A stretch of DNA of 64,000 nucleotides, from the NCBI GenBank assembly GCA_002422605.1, contig DISW01000025.1, positions 434,001-498,000 of the forward strand, given 5' to 3'. The stretch is from Bacteriovoracaceae bacterium UBA6200 (GTDB taxonomy: Bacteria; Bdellovibrionota; Bacteriovoracia; Bacteriovoracales; Bacteriovoracaceae). Shown one piece after another: positions 9,436-18,225 of the stretch (within the stretch, counting starts at the first letter, position 1; each line of letters starts with the position of its first letter). The position numbers and the translations under genes were made by a program. The notes beneath the pieces were generated by a model, which worked only from the letters and a program-made list of their open reading frames with translations, was not told the origin of the DNA and made no database searches.

Positions 9436-9790
9436 AGGTGTTTTCTTATATTCTAGGTTGCATTACTGCTTCGTTTTAATCGGAGTCCTGATTAATTTAA
9501 TTAATGAAAAGGATCAGACTACTTAGCTCAGAAAAATTAAGTTGCTGCTTAAGATTGATTTGTTCCCAGGAAGGCGATTTTGACAAGAATTCAAGGCAGA
9601 AGGGGGATTAAACTATTGTTTTAATTGGATTATTCGCATGCCTATTTTCTTCACCCTTCTTGGTAATCAGGTCTTAAGCCTGTTCCTAACTGCGTGAGAA
9701 AAGGAGAAAAATTGCCTTGATTGTGGTGATTTCGGTAGGAGGTATAATTGTAAAGAATATTGAGCCCAAAATGGGGCAGAGGGATACCTT
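9436..9790. other. Intergenic region between divergent lipoprotein and FecR genes
   Basis: This is the only gap over 300 bp. It holds no coding frame that I can support. Near 9491-9505 there is an AT-rich perfect palindrome with 7-bp arms around a central T. The right-hand end carries the candidate promoter of the FecR operon (9721-9748). No convincing promoter was found for the minus-strand lipoprotein. Confidence 0.5.
9721..9748 (+). promoter_or_regulatory. Candidate sigma-70 promoter of the fecR-TPR operon
   Basis: A perfect -10 hexamer TATAAT (9743-9748) is preceded 16 bp upstream by a partial -35, TTGTGG (9721-9726). Transcription would start near 9755, about 36 nt before the FecR-protein ATG. 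Confidence 0.45.
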
Positions 9791-11065
9791 ATGAAAGCAG
9801 TCGTCTTTACCGTTCTCCTTAGCTTAACTCATTCAGCTTTTGCTGCCAAAGTGGCCGTCGTTAAGTTGGTTAGAGGGGAGGCATTTGTACAAGATGTAGG
9901 AAAAACCACTCCACTTAAAGTTGATGACTGGGTTGAAGATGGTGCAATGGTAAAAACTCATGAAAAAAGTTTTGTAAAATTAGTCTTCATAGATAAGTCT
10001 CAAATGAACGTTGGCCCGAATTCTGAAATGAAAATAGAATCTTTCTCTGGTAAAGATTCTGGAGTCATTGATTTAGTTAAAGGGAAGATTCGTTCACAAG
10101 TATCAAAAGACTACTTACAAATAAATAAAGATAAATCAAAGCTGTTCATTAAAACGAAGAACGCTGTTATGGGTGTTCGTGGTACAGATTTCATGATTTC
10201 CACCAATGGTCTTAATACTTCTACCGTTCTATTTGAAGGAGAAGTTGTCTTTAATAAATTAGATAGTAATAGACAGATGTCTCCTGCTGCCCTGGAGAAT
10301 ATTGTGAATAGCGGTGTTCGCATGTTTCCAGGAGAATTTTCGGTGATGGAGGCCAATAGGACCATGCCGACGGTGCCATCATTATTGAACGTGCAACAAC
10401 GGGAAAAACTAGAAAATAATGCGGAGTTTGCAGCAGATCGCACTCCTAGTAGCGCAAATGCTGAGCCTGCTAAATCTGTTGTTCCTGAAGGTCTTAATGG
10501 TCAACTCGTGAGTAATAACAGCGAAGTCTTAAAAAATGAAGTGGCCCAAGTTGCTTCAACCAATGCTCCGGCCCCCGCACCAAGTTCTGGCAACCCGGAT
10601 GGGTTTGTTAAAGGTGATATGGTTAAGCCCGCCAATGGCTCTTTTGTTCATATTGAATCAGGAGTAATTATTCCTCCTGGTCCAGGTAGCGTTTTAGATA
10701 GTAACACGAATACCTATATTCCCGGCCAGGATTCCGGGAAAGTGGCAGGCGATGGAAGTTATATTCCTCCTAAGAACGTAGAAATTACAAATGATGGTAA
10801 AATTCTGGTTAAAACTCAAGATGCCTCAGGAAAACCTGTCATTGTTGAAGCCAAACCTCGCTCTCCGGTAGTTGAAGCCAAACAACCTCTTGCCGCTCCT
10901 GGTGGAGGAACTGCTCCTATTGGCCTCCCTGATGTGTCATTACCGGGGACAAACACTGTAGACACTCGTTTTACACCGAATGGCGGTTTCACAGGGGCGA
11001 GTGACCCTGCACGAGTGATCTCTACAACTTCGGATGTGACAATCCGAGTAAGACGTGGACAATAA
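9791..11065 (+). CDS. FecR-domain exported protein
   Basis: This 424-aa protein has a signal peptide (MKAVVFTVLLSLTHSAFA) and a FecR domain at residues ~20-150, recognisable by LVRGEAFVQ, WVEDGAMVKT, GPNSEMKIE and AVMGVRGTDFMI. This periplasmic fold occurs in sigma-factor regulators and in stand-alone scaffold proteins. The C-terminal half is low-complexity, rich in Pro, Ala, Gly and Asn, and probably disordered. There is no anti-sigma-type membrane helix, so this is not a classic FecR sensor. It is followed 47 bp later by a TPR/beta-barrel protein and probably works with it at the outer membrane. GAGGGA precedes the start. Confidence 0.75.
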   Translation: MKAVVFTVLLSLTHSAFAAKVAVVKLVRGEAFVQDVGKTTPLKVDDWVEDGAMVKTHEKSFVKLVFIDKSQMNVGPNSEMKIESFSGKDSGVIDLVKGKIRSQVSKDYLQINKDKSKLFIKTKNAVMGVRGTDFMISTNGLNTSTVLFEGEVVFNKLDSNRQMSPAALENIVNSGVRMFPGEFSVMEANRTMPTVPSLLNVQQREKLENNAEFAADRTPSSANAEPAKSVVPEGLNGQLVSNNSEVLKNEVAQVASTNAPAPAPSSGNPDGFVKGDMVKPANGSFVHIESGVIIPPGPGSVLDSNTNTYIPGQDSGKVAGDGSYIPPKNVEITNDGKILVKTQDASGKPVIVEAKPRSPVVEAKQPLAAPGGGTAPIGLPDVSLPGTNTVDTRFTPNGGFTGASDPARVISTTSDVTIRVRRGQ

Positions 11066-11112
11066 TTAATTAAGATACAGATATTGATATAAATTTTTTT
11101 CTGAGGATATAG

Positions 11113-12732
11113 ATGAGAGCAATTGCATGGATGCTACTCTTGTGCCTGACTAATATTAGTTGGGCTCAGGATTCTTTGGGCATGTCAGATGTTTCAGGTA
11201 ATAAACTATTTAAAAAAGCATTCGAAACTTATTCCCAGGGTAAATATCAAACTACAGTCGATGAGCTTAAAATAATTGAATCTGACTTAAATCAAAGTAA
11301 CAAGACGAACACTGAAACTTTGGGGTTGGTTCAGTATTGGAAGGGGATTTGTTATAATCGCCTTCAAGATTTCCCGGAAGCCATCGCAAGTTTTGATAAG
11401 TCCTTGGGGTACAATTATTCACCTGAAGATCTTAACTATGAATACGGGCAGGCCCTCTTTGCGGCCGAAAAACTTAAGGAAGCCAGGATTCAGTTCCGAG
11501 AGTCTTTAAAGAAAAAATTTAAAAGAGGAGTTTCTCTTTATTATATAGGATATATCTCTAAGGAATTAGGTGAGAGAAAAAAAGCATTCACTTTTCTTAA
11601 GGCCATCAATAAATTGAGTGAAGAAGAGTCTGCAGAAGTACGGCAGCCTGCTGAAATGATGATTGGTGATATCTACCTTGAACAGGTTGAAAAAAGAGCT
11701 GATGCCTTTAAAACCGTTGAGACTTATGTCATTCCTCAATATGAAAAGGCACATGATCTTGATCCTCAATCTGCATTGGCCCCACAAATCCGTGAAAAAA
11801 TTGTTGGGCTTCAACGCAAGTATGACCTGATCCTTTTCCAATTAAGAAATGGTCGTCCAACTTTAAATCCTCCCTATTTCCTTCGAATCTCCCAGGAGTT
11901 CGGACAAGACTCGAACGTAACGTTCTCTCCGGCCGAAACCACAATTTCAAAAGCAAGACAATCTTCATTCTATTCGAAGACCGATGTCATTGGCCGTTAC
12001 ACATTCTATGTTCGTGATTACATCAGTATTGCTCCAGAACTTCGAATTAATAATACTTATTACTTCAATCGAGTTCCTGAAATTTACAGGAATGATAACT
12101 ACATGATCATGCCCAGTGTCCGTACCGCTTATGAACATACACTATGGAAGAAGCCAGCAGCCTTTTTACTTGATTACGACTACAGTGAAGCTCAAAGAGA
12201 TGTAGATGGAAAAGAAAAATTAGAATTCAGTTCCAGGTCACACTCTTTCATGGTGGGTGAGCGGTTTAATTATTTTAATTTCGGTGAAACATTTATCAGA
12301 TTACGACATAGATTGCTTGAAAGTTATATCTCAAGCTCTGACTCAACGACAACCAGTCTCGTTTTTGAACAGATAAAAAGCTTAAGCAGCAACACTCTTC
12401 TTTTTTACGGAAGTTACGATCGTATGAGAGTAGATGATAAAGCTTTCGACACTGATTCATTCACTTTGCGCGCAGACTTGATTATGTCCCGAGTAAGAGA
12501 TTGGTTTACACCCAGCTTGGGATTCAGTCTTACCAGCACAGATCCAATTAATGATCGAAGCGCAAGAGGAAGAGAGCTTCTCATCAATCCTAGTGCCAGG
12601 ATTTCAAAAACGTTCAAGAAAAATTGGCGAGCTAATTTGAAGTACGATTATCAGAAGAACAATTCTAAGGATGATGAGAATTTTGCTTACACGAAATCAA
12701 TTTATGCTTTTGAATTAGAGTATATTTTCTAG
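11113..12732 (+). CDS. TPR-containing outer-membrane beta-barrel protein
   Basis: This 539-aa exported protein (signal peptide MRAIAWMLLLCLTNISWA) has TPR-like helical repeats over residues ~25-240 (for example KAFETYSQGKYQTTVDEL, PEAIASFDKSLGYNYSPE). From ~250 on it alternates aromatic and polar residues in beta-strand style and ends in F (ELEYIF), typical of an outer-membrane barrel insertion signal. The architecture resembles the Slam/surface-lipoprotein-modifier type, though identity is not established. It lies downstream of the FecR-domain gene in the same orientation and probably in one operon. Its stop overlaps the convergent histidine-kinase stop by 4 bp. Confidence 0.7.
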   Translation: MRAIAWMLLLCLTNISWAQDSLGMSDVSGNKLFKKAFETYSQGKYQTTVDELKIIESDLNQSNKTNTETLGLVQYWKGICYNRLQDFPEAIASFDKSLGYNYSPEDLNYEYGQALFAAEKLKEARIQFRESLKKKFKRGVSLYYIGYISKELGERKKAFTFLKAINKLSEEESAEVRQPAEMMIGDIYLEQVEKRADAFKTVETYVIPQYEKAHDLDPQSALAPQIREKIVGLQRKYDLILFQLRNGRPTLNPPYFLRISQEFGQDSNVTFSPAETTISKARQSSFYSKTDVIGRYTFYVRDYISIAPELRINNTYYFNRVPEIYRNDNYMIMPSVRTAYEHTLWKKPAAFLLDYDYSEAQRDVDGKEKLEFSSRSHSFMVGERFNYFNFGETFIRLRHRLLESYISSSDSTTTSLVFEQIKSLSSNTLLFYGSYDRMRVDDKAFDTDSFTLRADLIMSRVRDWFTPSLGFSLTSTDPINDRSARGRELLINPSARISKTFKKNWRANLKYDYQKNNSKDDENFAYTKSIYAFELEYIF

Positions 12733-14501
12733 ATAGGTAGCTCGATAACAAACCTGGTTCCAAATCCTGGGCCTTTACTCTCGGCCCAGATCTTCCCTTT
12801 GTGTTTTGTGACAATATTCTTCACAATGGCCAGTCCCAGTCCAGTTCCTCGAGAGCTTTCTCGAGAAAAGTCTGTTCGGTAGAAGCGCTCAAAAATTCTC
12901 GGTAAATGCTCCTCCGCGATTCCAGGACCGTTGTCTTCTATAATGATATAACCCTTATCATTCCTTTCATAGCTTGAGATAGTGATCTTCACTTTTTCAT
13001 CGGCATACTTGCAGGCATTATCAGTCAGGTTAAGGATAACCTGTTCGATCAGTCGAGGATCACCTTTGAAAAGGTCCTTTTCTATATGAGTATCAATAAT
13101 GATTTCTTTATCAGGGTAATTGGCATTGATGCTGGTGATCCCTTCAAGCATTTGTTCCAAAGAAAATTCCTCCAACCTCTGAAGGTTCTTCGATTCAATA
13201 ACGGAAAGATTGAGAAGATCATTAAAGAGAGAAATCATTCTTTCGGTATTAAAGACGATCTTATCTAAAAATGGGTGCAGGCCCTCATCAATTTTGGAAG
13301 CCTGAGATTGAAGAATTTGGGTGAAGCCTTTGATAGAAGTCAGTGGTGTCCTGATTTCATGGGAGACATTGGCCACAAAGTCCACTCTCATCTGTTCAGT
13401 TAATTTGAATTCTGTCACATCGTAAAAAACACCCAGGGCACCAGTAATACTGTCATGGCCTGCCTTCAAGGGCGTAATAGTGAGATCATAGTATTTTTCG
13501 GTTCGATTACTTCCAGGAAACGTCATTCTTTTAAGTGAGTAAGGCTGGGCCGTCTTAAGGACAGAACGAAAACCTTCCAGAACTATTTCATCTGAAAAGA
13601 TATGCCAGATTTTTAGATCAATTTTCTTTCCTGTTTCACGATGAATGAAGTTTTTCTTGAACTTATTGTTGTAGAAGAGCACCGTTTCAAACTTATCAAT
13701 GGCTATAATGTCATCATTAATGGCCTCAAGGATCGCTGCACTTTTTTCGTTCTCAGATTTTACTTCGAGAACATGGCTTTGAAGTCTTTGATCGGCTTTA
13801 TTAAGTGCTTCTTCAATTCTTCTCCATTCATCCCTTTCATAGAGGAGGGCAAGACTCTTGTTGAAAGGGATGTCGTCTTTAAATTTTTCTACTTTAGAGA
13901 GGATGACTCCTAGAGGTCTGGTGGATCGGAAAAATAAAAAGATGAAGATAAGATAACTTCCAAAGGCAAAGGGAACAATTCTCAAAAAAAGGACACGATC
14001 GAAGCGGTCCATATTGTCGCGCAGTGAAGAAACAGGTATGACTTTCCTGATCATCAAATCATCGCCAAGCCTCATACTGGCAAAAACCGCCTGGGTATTA
14101 AAAGTCGGACTCTTCCGGAGGCTTGAAGCGAACTTTGACTCAAAAGACTCATTAACTTCTAATAGGTCAAAAAGTTTTTCCCCCACGAGCTTACTATCAA
14201 CGCTATCGCAGACAATAGTCCCATTCCTACGCACGAGGGTGTAGTGAACATCTTTTAAAGGGGGAAGGGACTCACACCACTGTTGCCAGTCAGTACTCGT
14301 TCTTACCAGGGTATGTTTCATGAGGCGCAAATCTTCTTCAATTTGCAAAGTCATTTGGGAAACGAGACCGGATCGATAGGAAGACCTATAGAGAAAGAGG
14401 ATCAGAAAGAGAGTGGGAAGAAAGACAACTAATGTCAGCCTGGCGATTCGATAAAAGAAAAACCAGGGATAGGCCGTCTTAGATTGAGTCTTTGAATCTA
14501 T
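12729..14501 (-). CDS. PhoR-like PAS sensor histidine kinase (start codon non-canonical)
   Basis: A membrane histidine kinase, partner of the upstream PhoB-like regulator. Visible parts: an extracytoplasmic sensor region, a second TM helix (VPFAFGSYLIFIFLFF), a PAS domain, the phosphoacceptor His in VSHEIRTPLTS, then NLTDNACKYAD, EDNGPGI and GTGLGLAI of the ATPase domain. The first ATG is at 14354 (541 aa), but the same frame is open back to 14504 and encodes the expected first TM helix (LTLVVFLPTLFLILFLYR). No ATG, GTG or TTG lies in that extension. Candidates are ATA 14501, with AGAGGA upstream, or CTG 14438. I give the ATA extent (590 aa); it overlaps the regulator by 23 bp. Confidence 0.8.
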   Translation of the reverse strand: MDSKTQSKTAYPWFFFYRIARLTLVVFLPTLFLILFLYRSSYRSGLVSQMTLQIEEDLRLMKHTLVRTSTDWQQWCESLPPLKDVHYTLVRRNGTIVCDSVDSKLVGEKLFDLLEVNESFESKFASSLRKSPTFNTQAVFASMRLGDDLMIRKVIPVSSLRDNMDRFDRVLFLRIVPFAFGSYLIFIFLFFRSTRPLGVILSKVEKFKDDIPFNKSLALLYERDEWRRIEEALNKADQRLQSHVLEVKSENEKSAAILEAINDDIIAIDKFETVLFYNNKFKKNFIHRETGKKIDLKIWHIFSDEIVLEGFRSVLKTAQPYSLKRMTFPGSNRTEKYYDLTITPLKAGHDSITGALGVFYDVTEFKLTEQMRVDFVANVSHEIRTPLTSIKGFTQILQSQASKIDEGLHPFLDKIVFNTERMISLFNDLLNLSVIESKNLQRLEEFSLEQMLEGITSINANYPDKEIIIDTHIEKDLFKGDPRLIEQVILNLTDNACKYADEKVKITISSYERNDKGYIIIEDNGPGIAEEHLPRIFERFYRTDFSRESSRGTGLGLAIVKNIVTKHKGKIWAESKGPGFGTRFVIELPI

Positions 14502-15174
14502 AACCTATTCCTCTGATGGTTTCAATCATATTGGCAGCCGACGCGATCTTCTTGCGAAGACCTGCGATATGGGTATCAATGGTTCTTCCCGTAACAAAGA
14601 TATTTTCACCTTGAATGTTATTAATGAACTGTTCTCTGGTAAAAACATGTCCGGGTTTTTGAACGAGAATTGATAAGATTTTAAATTCGGTTGATGTGAG
14701 GTTTACTTCTTCTTTATTTACAAACACCCGGCACTTACTGATCTCAATTTTAAGAAGTCCGAAATCCAAAACATCTTCATCTTGAGTATCATGATCCAGA
14801 TTTCTTAGCTGAACCCGGATTCTGGCCTGAAGAACATTGAGATCAAAGGGTTTCGTGATGTAATCGTCTGCTCCCGCATCTAGAGCTGCCACAATATTAT
14901 CAGGCTGGGTGAGGGCGGTGATCATGATGATAGGAGTATCAGCATAAGCTTTCTGGGCCTTAAGCTTTTTTGTGAATTCTAAACCCGACATGACTCCGGG
15001 TAACATCCAATCAATTATAAAGAGATCAATTTTTTCGGGTCTTTCGACGATGGTGATGGCCTTGTCGACACTTTCGGCCACGATGACATTATGGCCTTCC
15101 GTTTTTAACTGGAAACTGATGAGATCACGGATATCCTGCTCATCCTCGATAACTAAAATTGAAGCATTTTTCAT
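14479..15174 (-). CDS. OmpR/PhoB-family response regulator
   Basis: This 231-aa cytosolic DNA-binding regulator has an N-terminal receiver domain with acidic pocket (VIEDEQD), phospho-Asp in LFIIDWMLPG, conserved Thr in IIMITA and Lys in YITKPF. The C-terminal winged helix is OmpR-type (LTSTEFKILSIL, GRTIDTHIAGLRKKI, IRGIGYRF). The 3' end overlaps the kinase reading frame, so the pair is co-expressed. It resembles PhoB, but the sequence alone cannot separate phosphate control from other PhoB-like roles. No Shine-Dalgarno is seen; see the leaderless promoter entry. Confidence 0.9.
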   Translation of the reverse strand: MKNASILVIEDEQDIRDLISFQLKTEGHNVIVAESVDKAITIVERPEKIDLFIIDWMLPGVMSGLEFTKKLKAQKAYADTPIIMITALTQPDNIVAALDAGADDYITKPFDLNVLQARIRVQLRNLDHDTQDEDVLDFGLLKIEISKCRVFVNKEEVNLTSTEFKILSILVQKPGHVFTREQFINNIQGENIFVTGRTIDTHIAGLRKKIASAANMIETIRGIGYRFKDSI

Positions 15175-15180
15175 GGCCCG

Positions 15181-15189
15181 ATTATAGCA
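15181..15189 (-). promoter_or_regulatory. Extended -10 promoter giving a probably leaderless response-regulator mRNA
   Basis: On the minus strand a perfect TATAAT (15181-15186) is preceded by TGC, an extended -10. Only six bases separate it from the ATG of the response regulator (15172-15174), so the transcript should begin at or next to the start codon. The -35 region is weak, as is usual with extended -10 promoters. Confidence 0.5.
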
Positions 15190-15228
15190 TACCGAGGATG
15201 GTTAGGAAGTTAAACTTTGGTTAAGAGA

Positions 15229-15807
15229 TTAGGCCAAGTTCTTGTTAACAAAGTCCCAGTTAACCAGATTCCAGAATGCTTTTACAAAGTTAGCGCGAGC
15301 ATTACGGTAATCGATATAGTAGGCATGTTCCCAAACGTCGACAGTCATAACGGCTTTCATATTATGGGCCATTGGAGTATCAGCGTTCGAAGTATTGAAA
15401 ATCTCTACTTCGCCTTTGTCATTTTGTACAAGCCAAGTCCAGCCTGAACCGAAATTCCCAAGAGCTTTAGCAGCGAACTCTTCCTGGAACTTCTCGTAGC
15501 TTCCCCATTTTTTATTGATAAGGTCAGCAGCTTTTCCAGTCGGAGCTCCGCCAGCTTGAGGTGCCATACAGTTCCAGAAGAAAGTGTGGTTCCAAACCTG
15601 GGCAGCTTGATTGAATAAAACACCCTGAGAACTCATGATGATTTCTTCTAAAGACATGTTTTCGTGTTTAGTGCCTTTAATAAGTTCATTAAGTTTATCA
15701 ACGTAAGCTTTATGATGTTTGCCATGGTGATAATCAAAAGTTTCTGCCGAGATGTGAGGCTGAAGAGCATCCTTGGCATAAGGCAATTCTGGTAATTTAT
15801 GTTCCAT
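15229..15807 (-). CDS. sodB: Superoxide dismutase, Fe/Mn family
   Basis: This 192-aa enzyme disproportionates superoxide in the cytosol. Metal ligands are readable: the first His in TFDYHHGKHH, the second in QVWNHTFFW, and Asp/His in TVDVWEHAYYIDYRN. Family motifs LPELPY and FGSGWTWLV are present, and VWNHTFFW with the length fits the Fe type better than the Mn type. A strong ribosome site (AGGAGG) lies 5 nt before the ATG, and a sigma-70 promoter is upstream. It is divergent from the lipoprotein operon. There is no signal peptide. Confidence 0.95.
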   Translation of the reverse strand: MEHKLPELPYAKDALQPHISAETFDYHHGKHHKAYVDKLNELIKGTKHENMSLEEIIMSSQGVLFNQAAQVWNHTFFWNCMAPQAGGAPTGKAADLINKKWGSYEKFQEEFAAKALGNFGSGWTWLVQNDKGEVEIFNTSNADTPMAHNMKAVMTVDVWEHAYYIDYRNARANFVKAFWNLVNWDFVNKNLA

Positions 15808-15851
15808 AAAAATCCTCCTGGAGTGTTAATTGAATAAAATTTACTCTCATG

Positions 15852-15880
15852 AGAATAAGCGCGAGTCTGATCCACGTCAA
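15852..15880 (-). promoter_or_regulatory. sigma-70 promoter of the superoxide dismutase gene
   Basis: The minus strand reads TTGACG (15875-15880), a 17-bp spacer, then TATTCT (15852-15857). The start site would be near 15845, about 38 nt before the ATG. Confidence 0.5.
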
Positions 15881-15956
15881 CATGGTCGGCTGCGTGTCAT
15901 AAGGTTTAATAGAGTCAAGTTGACTTTGACAATCGGTGCGTTCACAATTTTTGCAA

Positions 15957-16913
15957 ATGAAAATTATCCCTATTTTGTTACTTTTAAGTAGCTGCTCACT
16001 CCTAAAATCAGAACCTGAATTGTCGTCTGGGACTCGCGAAGTTCCGGACTGGGTTTATGCCCCTTATGATGCTTGCAGCGAATCCACTGAACTTTGCGCC
16101 ACAGGTGAAGCCAAGACATCAAAAGAGGCCGGAGCAGAGGCAAGAAAAAATCTTGCGAGTATTTTTGAAGTTAAAGTGACTTCGGAATTTACTGCGCATG
16201 CTTCTTCTTCTCAAGGTTTTCCTGGGCAAAGTCAGGTTCGGGAAGAAGTTCAGAAGTCTCTGGCAGAGTCTGTTGATCAGGTACTGGAAGCAGTTCAAAT
16301 AAAAAAACGTTTCAAACATGATGGTCTCTCTTACGCTTTGGCCTCATTAGACCGGACCCAGGCGAGTGATCTCCTAAAGGGGAGAATCAATAAAATTGAC
16401 GAAGAACTCAATATTTTATGGGACCGCCGAAGCCGCATGCAGTTCCGTAAAATAATGAAGCTTTATCTTGAAAGAGAAAAACTAAATGAGCGCTATTCAC
16501 TTGTGGCAGGAACGGGGTTACCTGCCCAGATGACCTATGGACAAATTATAAGTTGGAAAGAAAGTAAGTCTAAGGTGGAACCGGTTGTTCTCCGAATAGG
16601 TCAAGCTCCTGATTGGATGACGGAAAAAATTAAGGAGCTTTTGACGGAGGCTGGCCTTAGAATTGTTAAAGGTGATGCCCCTAAGGCCCTTGCCATGAAT
16701 GTAGATTCAATAAAGGAATACATGAACGTCGAGGGATTTGAAAAATATACTTTCACTTTAACCATGACGAGTTTTGAAAATGGCGAAAAGAATAAAGTAT
16801 TATCGGTATCAGAAACAGTAACAGGACGTACTCAAACGGATGCTCTTCTTAAGCTCAAAAATTTTTTTAATGACTACATTGAACAACATTTATCCGATTT
16901 ACATTTAGACTGA
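15957..16913 (+). CDS. LPP20-family lipoprotein
   Basis: This 318-aa lipoprotein has a lipobox LLSSC at residues 9-13 from the ATG (a GTG at 15936 would add seven residues; neither start has a clear ribosome site). Residues ~30-160 match the LPP20-type fold: PDWVYAP, then a GEAKTSKEAGAEARKNLA helix, as in lipoproteins that contain a 'WV-x(n)-A-A-x-(S/A)-x-x-A-x-A-R-L' core. The second half is unrecognised. It is the first gene of a lipoprotein operon with another LPP20-like protein, LpoB and a COG3014-like protein, so a role in envelope or peptidoglycan-synthase control is likely. Confidence 0.65.
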   Translation: MKIIPILLLLSSCSLLKSEPELSSGTREVPDWVYAPYDACSESTELCATGEAKTSKEAGAEARKNLASIFEVKVTSEFTAHASSSQGFPGQSQVREEVQKSLAESVDQVLEAVQIKKRFKHDGLSYALASLDRTQASDLLKGRINKIDEELNILWDRRSRMQFRKIMKLYLEREKLNERYSLVAGTGLPAQMTYGQIISWKESKSKVEPVVLRIGQAPDWMTEKIKELLTEAGLRIVKGDAPKALAMNVDSIKEYMNVEGFEKYTFTLTMTSFENGEKNKVLSVSETVTGRTQTDALLKLKNFFNDYIEQHLSDLHLD

Positions 16914-16929
16914 AAAAAGGAGCTCCTAT

Positions 16930-17610
16930 ATGAAGCTGATGTCTGTTTTGTTGATTCTTGCTCTCGGTGTGTCCTGCTCGTCAAAAAAGACGGTCAAGGA
17001 TGTCGATAATTCCGAGACTATTTCCCGTGACTATCTGGTAAGAGATGCCTCTTCTACTATTCGTCCAGGCTGGATTGAAGACGCTGAAGTTTGGACGGCC
17101 CAAGAGAACATGGATACTGCCAAATTCCGTTATTTTTCTTTCGAAACGGAACCTAAAGTGAATAGAGAAATTGCTTGTAATCTCGCCCGTGCCAATGCAC
17201 GAGCTGACATTGCAGCAGAGATCACTACTTTCATTCAAAAGTCTCTTGCTTCTTCTACAGAGGGCGCAGCCTCAATTGATGCTAACAATCCCAAAACTCA
17301 GGCCATGAGAGAGTATGTTTCTAATACACTAGCAGAAAAAGTTCAGTCTTTGATTAATGGTGCTGCTGTTATTAAGACATATTGGGAAAAGAGAAACTAT
17401 CTGCAAAAGATGGGAGCGAAGAAAGACTACATTGGTTTTACTTGTGCTTCTTTAATCCGTATGGAAACTGATCGTCTGAAAGCCGCCATAGATAAGGCCT
17501 CTGAAGATCTTGTTCGCCAGACGGATGATCCTGAGACTAAAGAAAATGTTAAAAAGGCACTTGAAAATTTAAGCGAGGACTTTGTTAAGGCCCGCCACGG
17601 TGAAGTTTAA
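16930..17610 (+). CDS. LPP20-like lipoprotein, second in the operon
   Basis: This 226-aa lipoprotein has signal peptide and lipobox LGVSC followed by SSKK. The mature part carries RPGWIEDAEVW and later CNLARANARADIAAEI, the LPP20-type amphipathic helix, plus a predicted coiled C-terminal region. AAAGGAGC precedes the ATG. It starts 16 bp after the first LPP20-like gene and is followed 9 bp later by lpoB. The paralogous pair may arise from an old duplication, though the sequences are now quite different. Confidence 0.65.
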   Translation: MKLMSVLLILALGVSCSSKKTVKDVDNSETISRDYLVRDASSTIRPGWIEDAEVWTAQENMDTAKFRYFSFETEPKVNREIACNLARANARADIAAEITTFIQKSLASSTEGAASIDANNPKTQAMREYVSNTLAEKVQSLINGAAVIKTYWEKRNYLQKMGAKKDYIGFTCASLIRMETDRLKAAIDKASEDLVRQTDDPETKENVKKALENLSEDFVKARHGEV

Positions 17611-17619
17611 GGAGAGTTT

Positions 17620-18225
17620 ATGAAATTTTTGATCCCTTTTCTAATGATGTCGCTTTTGGCAACTTCCTGCGGAAGTTTCAAAGCTAAAAGAGTTGATGCC
17701 AGTGAGTCAGATGAAAAAGGTCTTTCTATTACTGATAACTGGATGAGTGCTGACACTAACCAGGCCATCGCTGACGTTATCAAGCAAATGAAGAACCACC
17801 CGGGCTTTAATAAAATGAAGACTCGTTTTGGAACACCGAAGGTCTTTATTGCTGAAGTTCAAAACCAAACGTCGGAAGCTTATTTTCCAATTGGTGACCT
17901 AAATGATGAGCTTCTTAATGAACTATCTCTTTCGGGAGAATTTGAACTTGTTGATAATCAGGCACGAGAGTCGGCACTTAAAGAAATTACCTATCAAAAT
18001 GACGGGATGGTTGATCCTTCATCAGCTAAAAAAATCGGCCGTCAGACTGGTGCAGACATTTTGATTTTCGGTAATGTTTATATGAAACCTGAAAAGCGTG
18101 GCGGTAAAACAATCAAGGAATATTCAGTCAATATCCGTATGACCGACCTTGAGCGTGGAACCGAAGTTCTTCGTACCCGCACAAAAGTATTCAAATATTC
18201 TGAGAAATCCAGCGTCGGATGGTAA
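17620..18225 (+). CDS. lpoB: LpoB-like penicillin-binding-protein activator lipoprotein
   Basis: This 201-aa outer-membrane lipoprotein (lipobox LATSC, then GSFKAK) matches the LpoB/PBP1b-activator family. Motifs: PKVFIAEVQNQTSEAYFP, ELVDNQARESALKEI, AKKIGRQTGADILIFGNVY and YSVNIRMTDLERG. In enteric bacteria LpoB reaches through the periplasm to stimulate the glycosyltransferase of PBP1b; here the target is inferred only. AAGGAG lies 7 nt before the start. Its final codons overlap the next lipoprotein gene by 7 bp. Confidence 0.8.
   Translation: MKFLIPFLMMSLLATSCGSFKAKRVDASESDEKGLSITDNWMSADTNQAIADVIKQMKNHPGFNKMKTRFGTPKVFIAEVQNQTSEAYFPIGDLNDELLNELSLSGEFELVDNQARESALKEITYQNDGMVDPSSAKKIGRQTGADILIFGNVYMKPEKRGGKTIKEYSVNIRMTDLERGTEVLRTRTKVFKYSEKSSVGW

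Noticed and set aside
15926..15954. TTGACA before the LPP20-like gene as a promoter
   Set aside because: No acceptable -10 at 16-18 bp, and it would give almost no leader.
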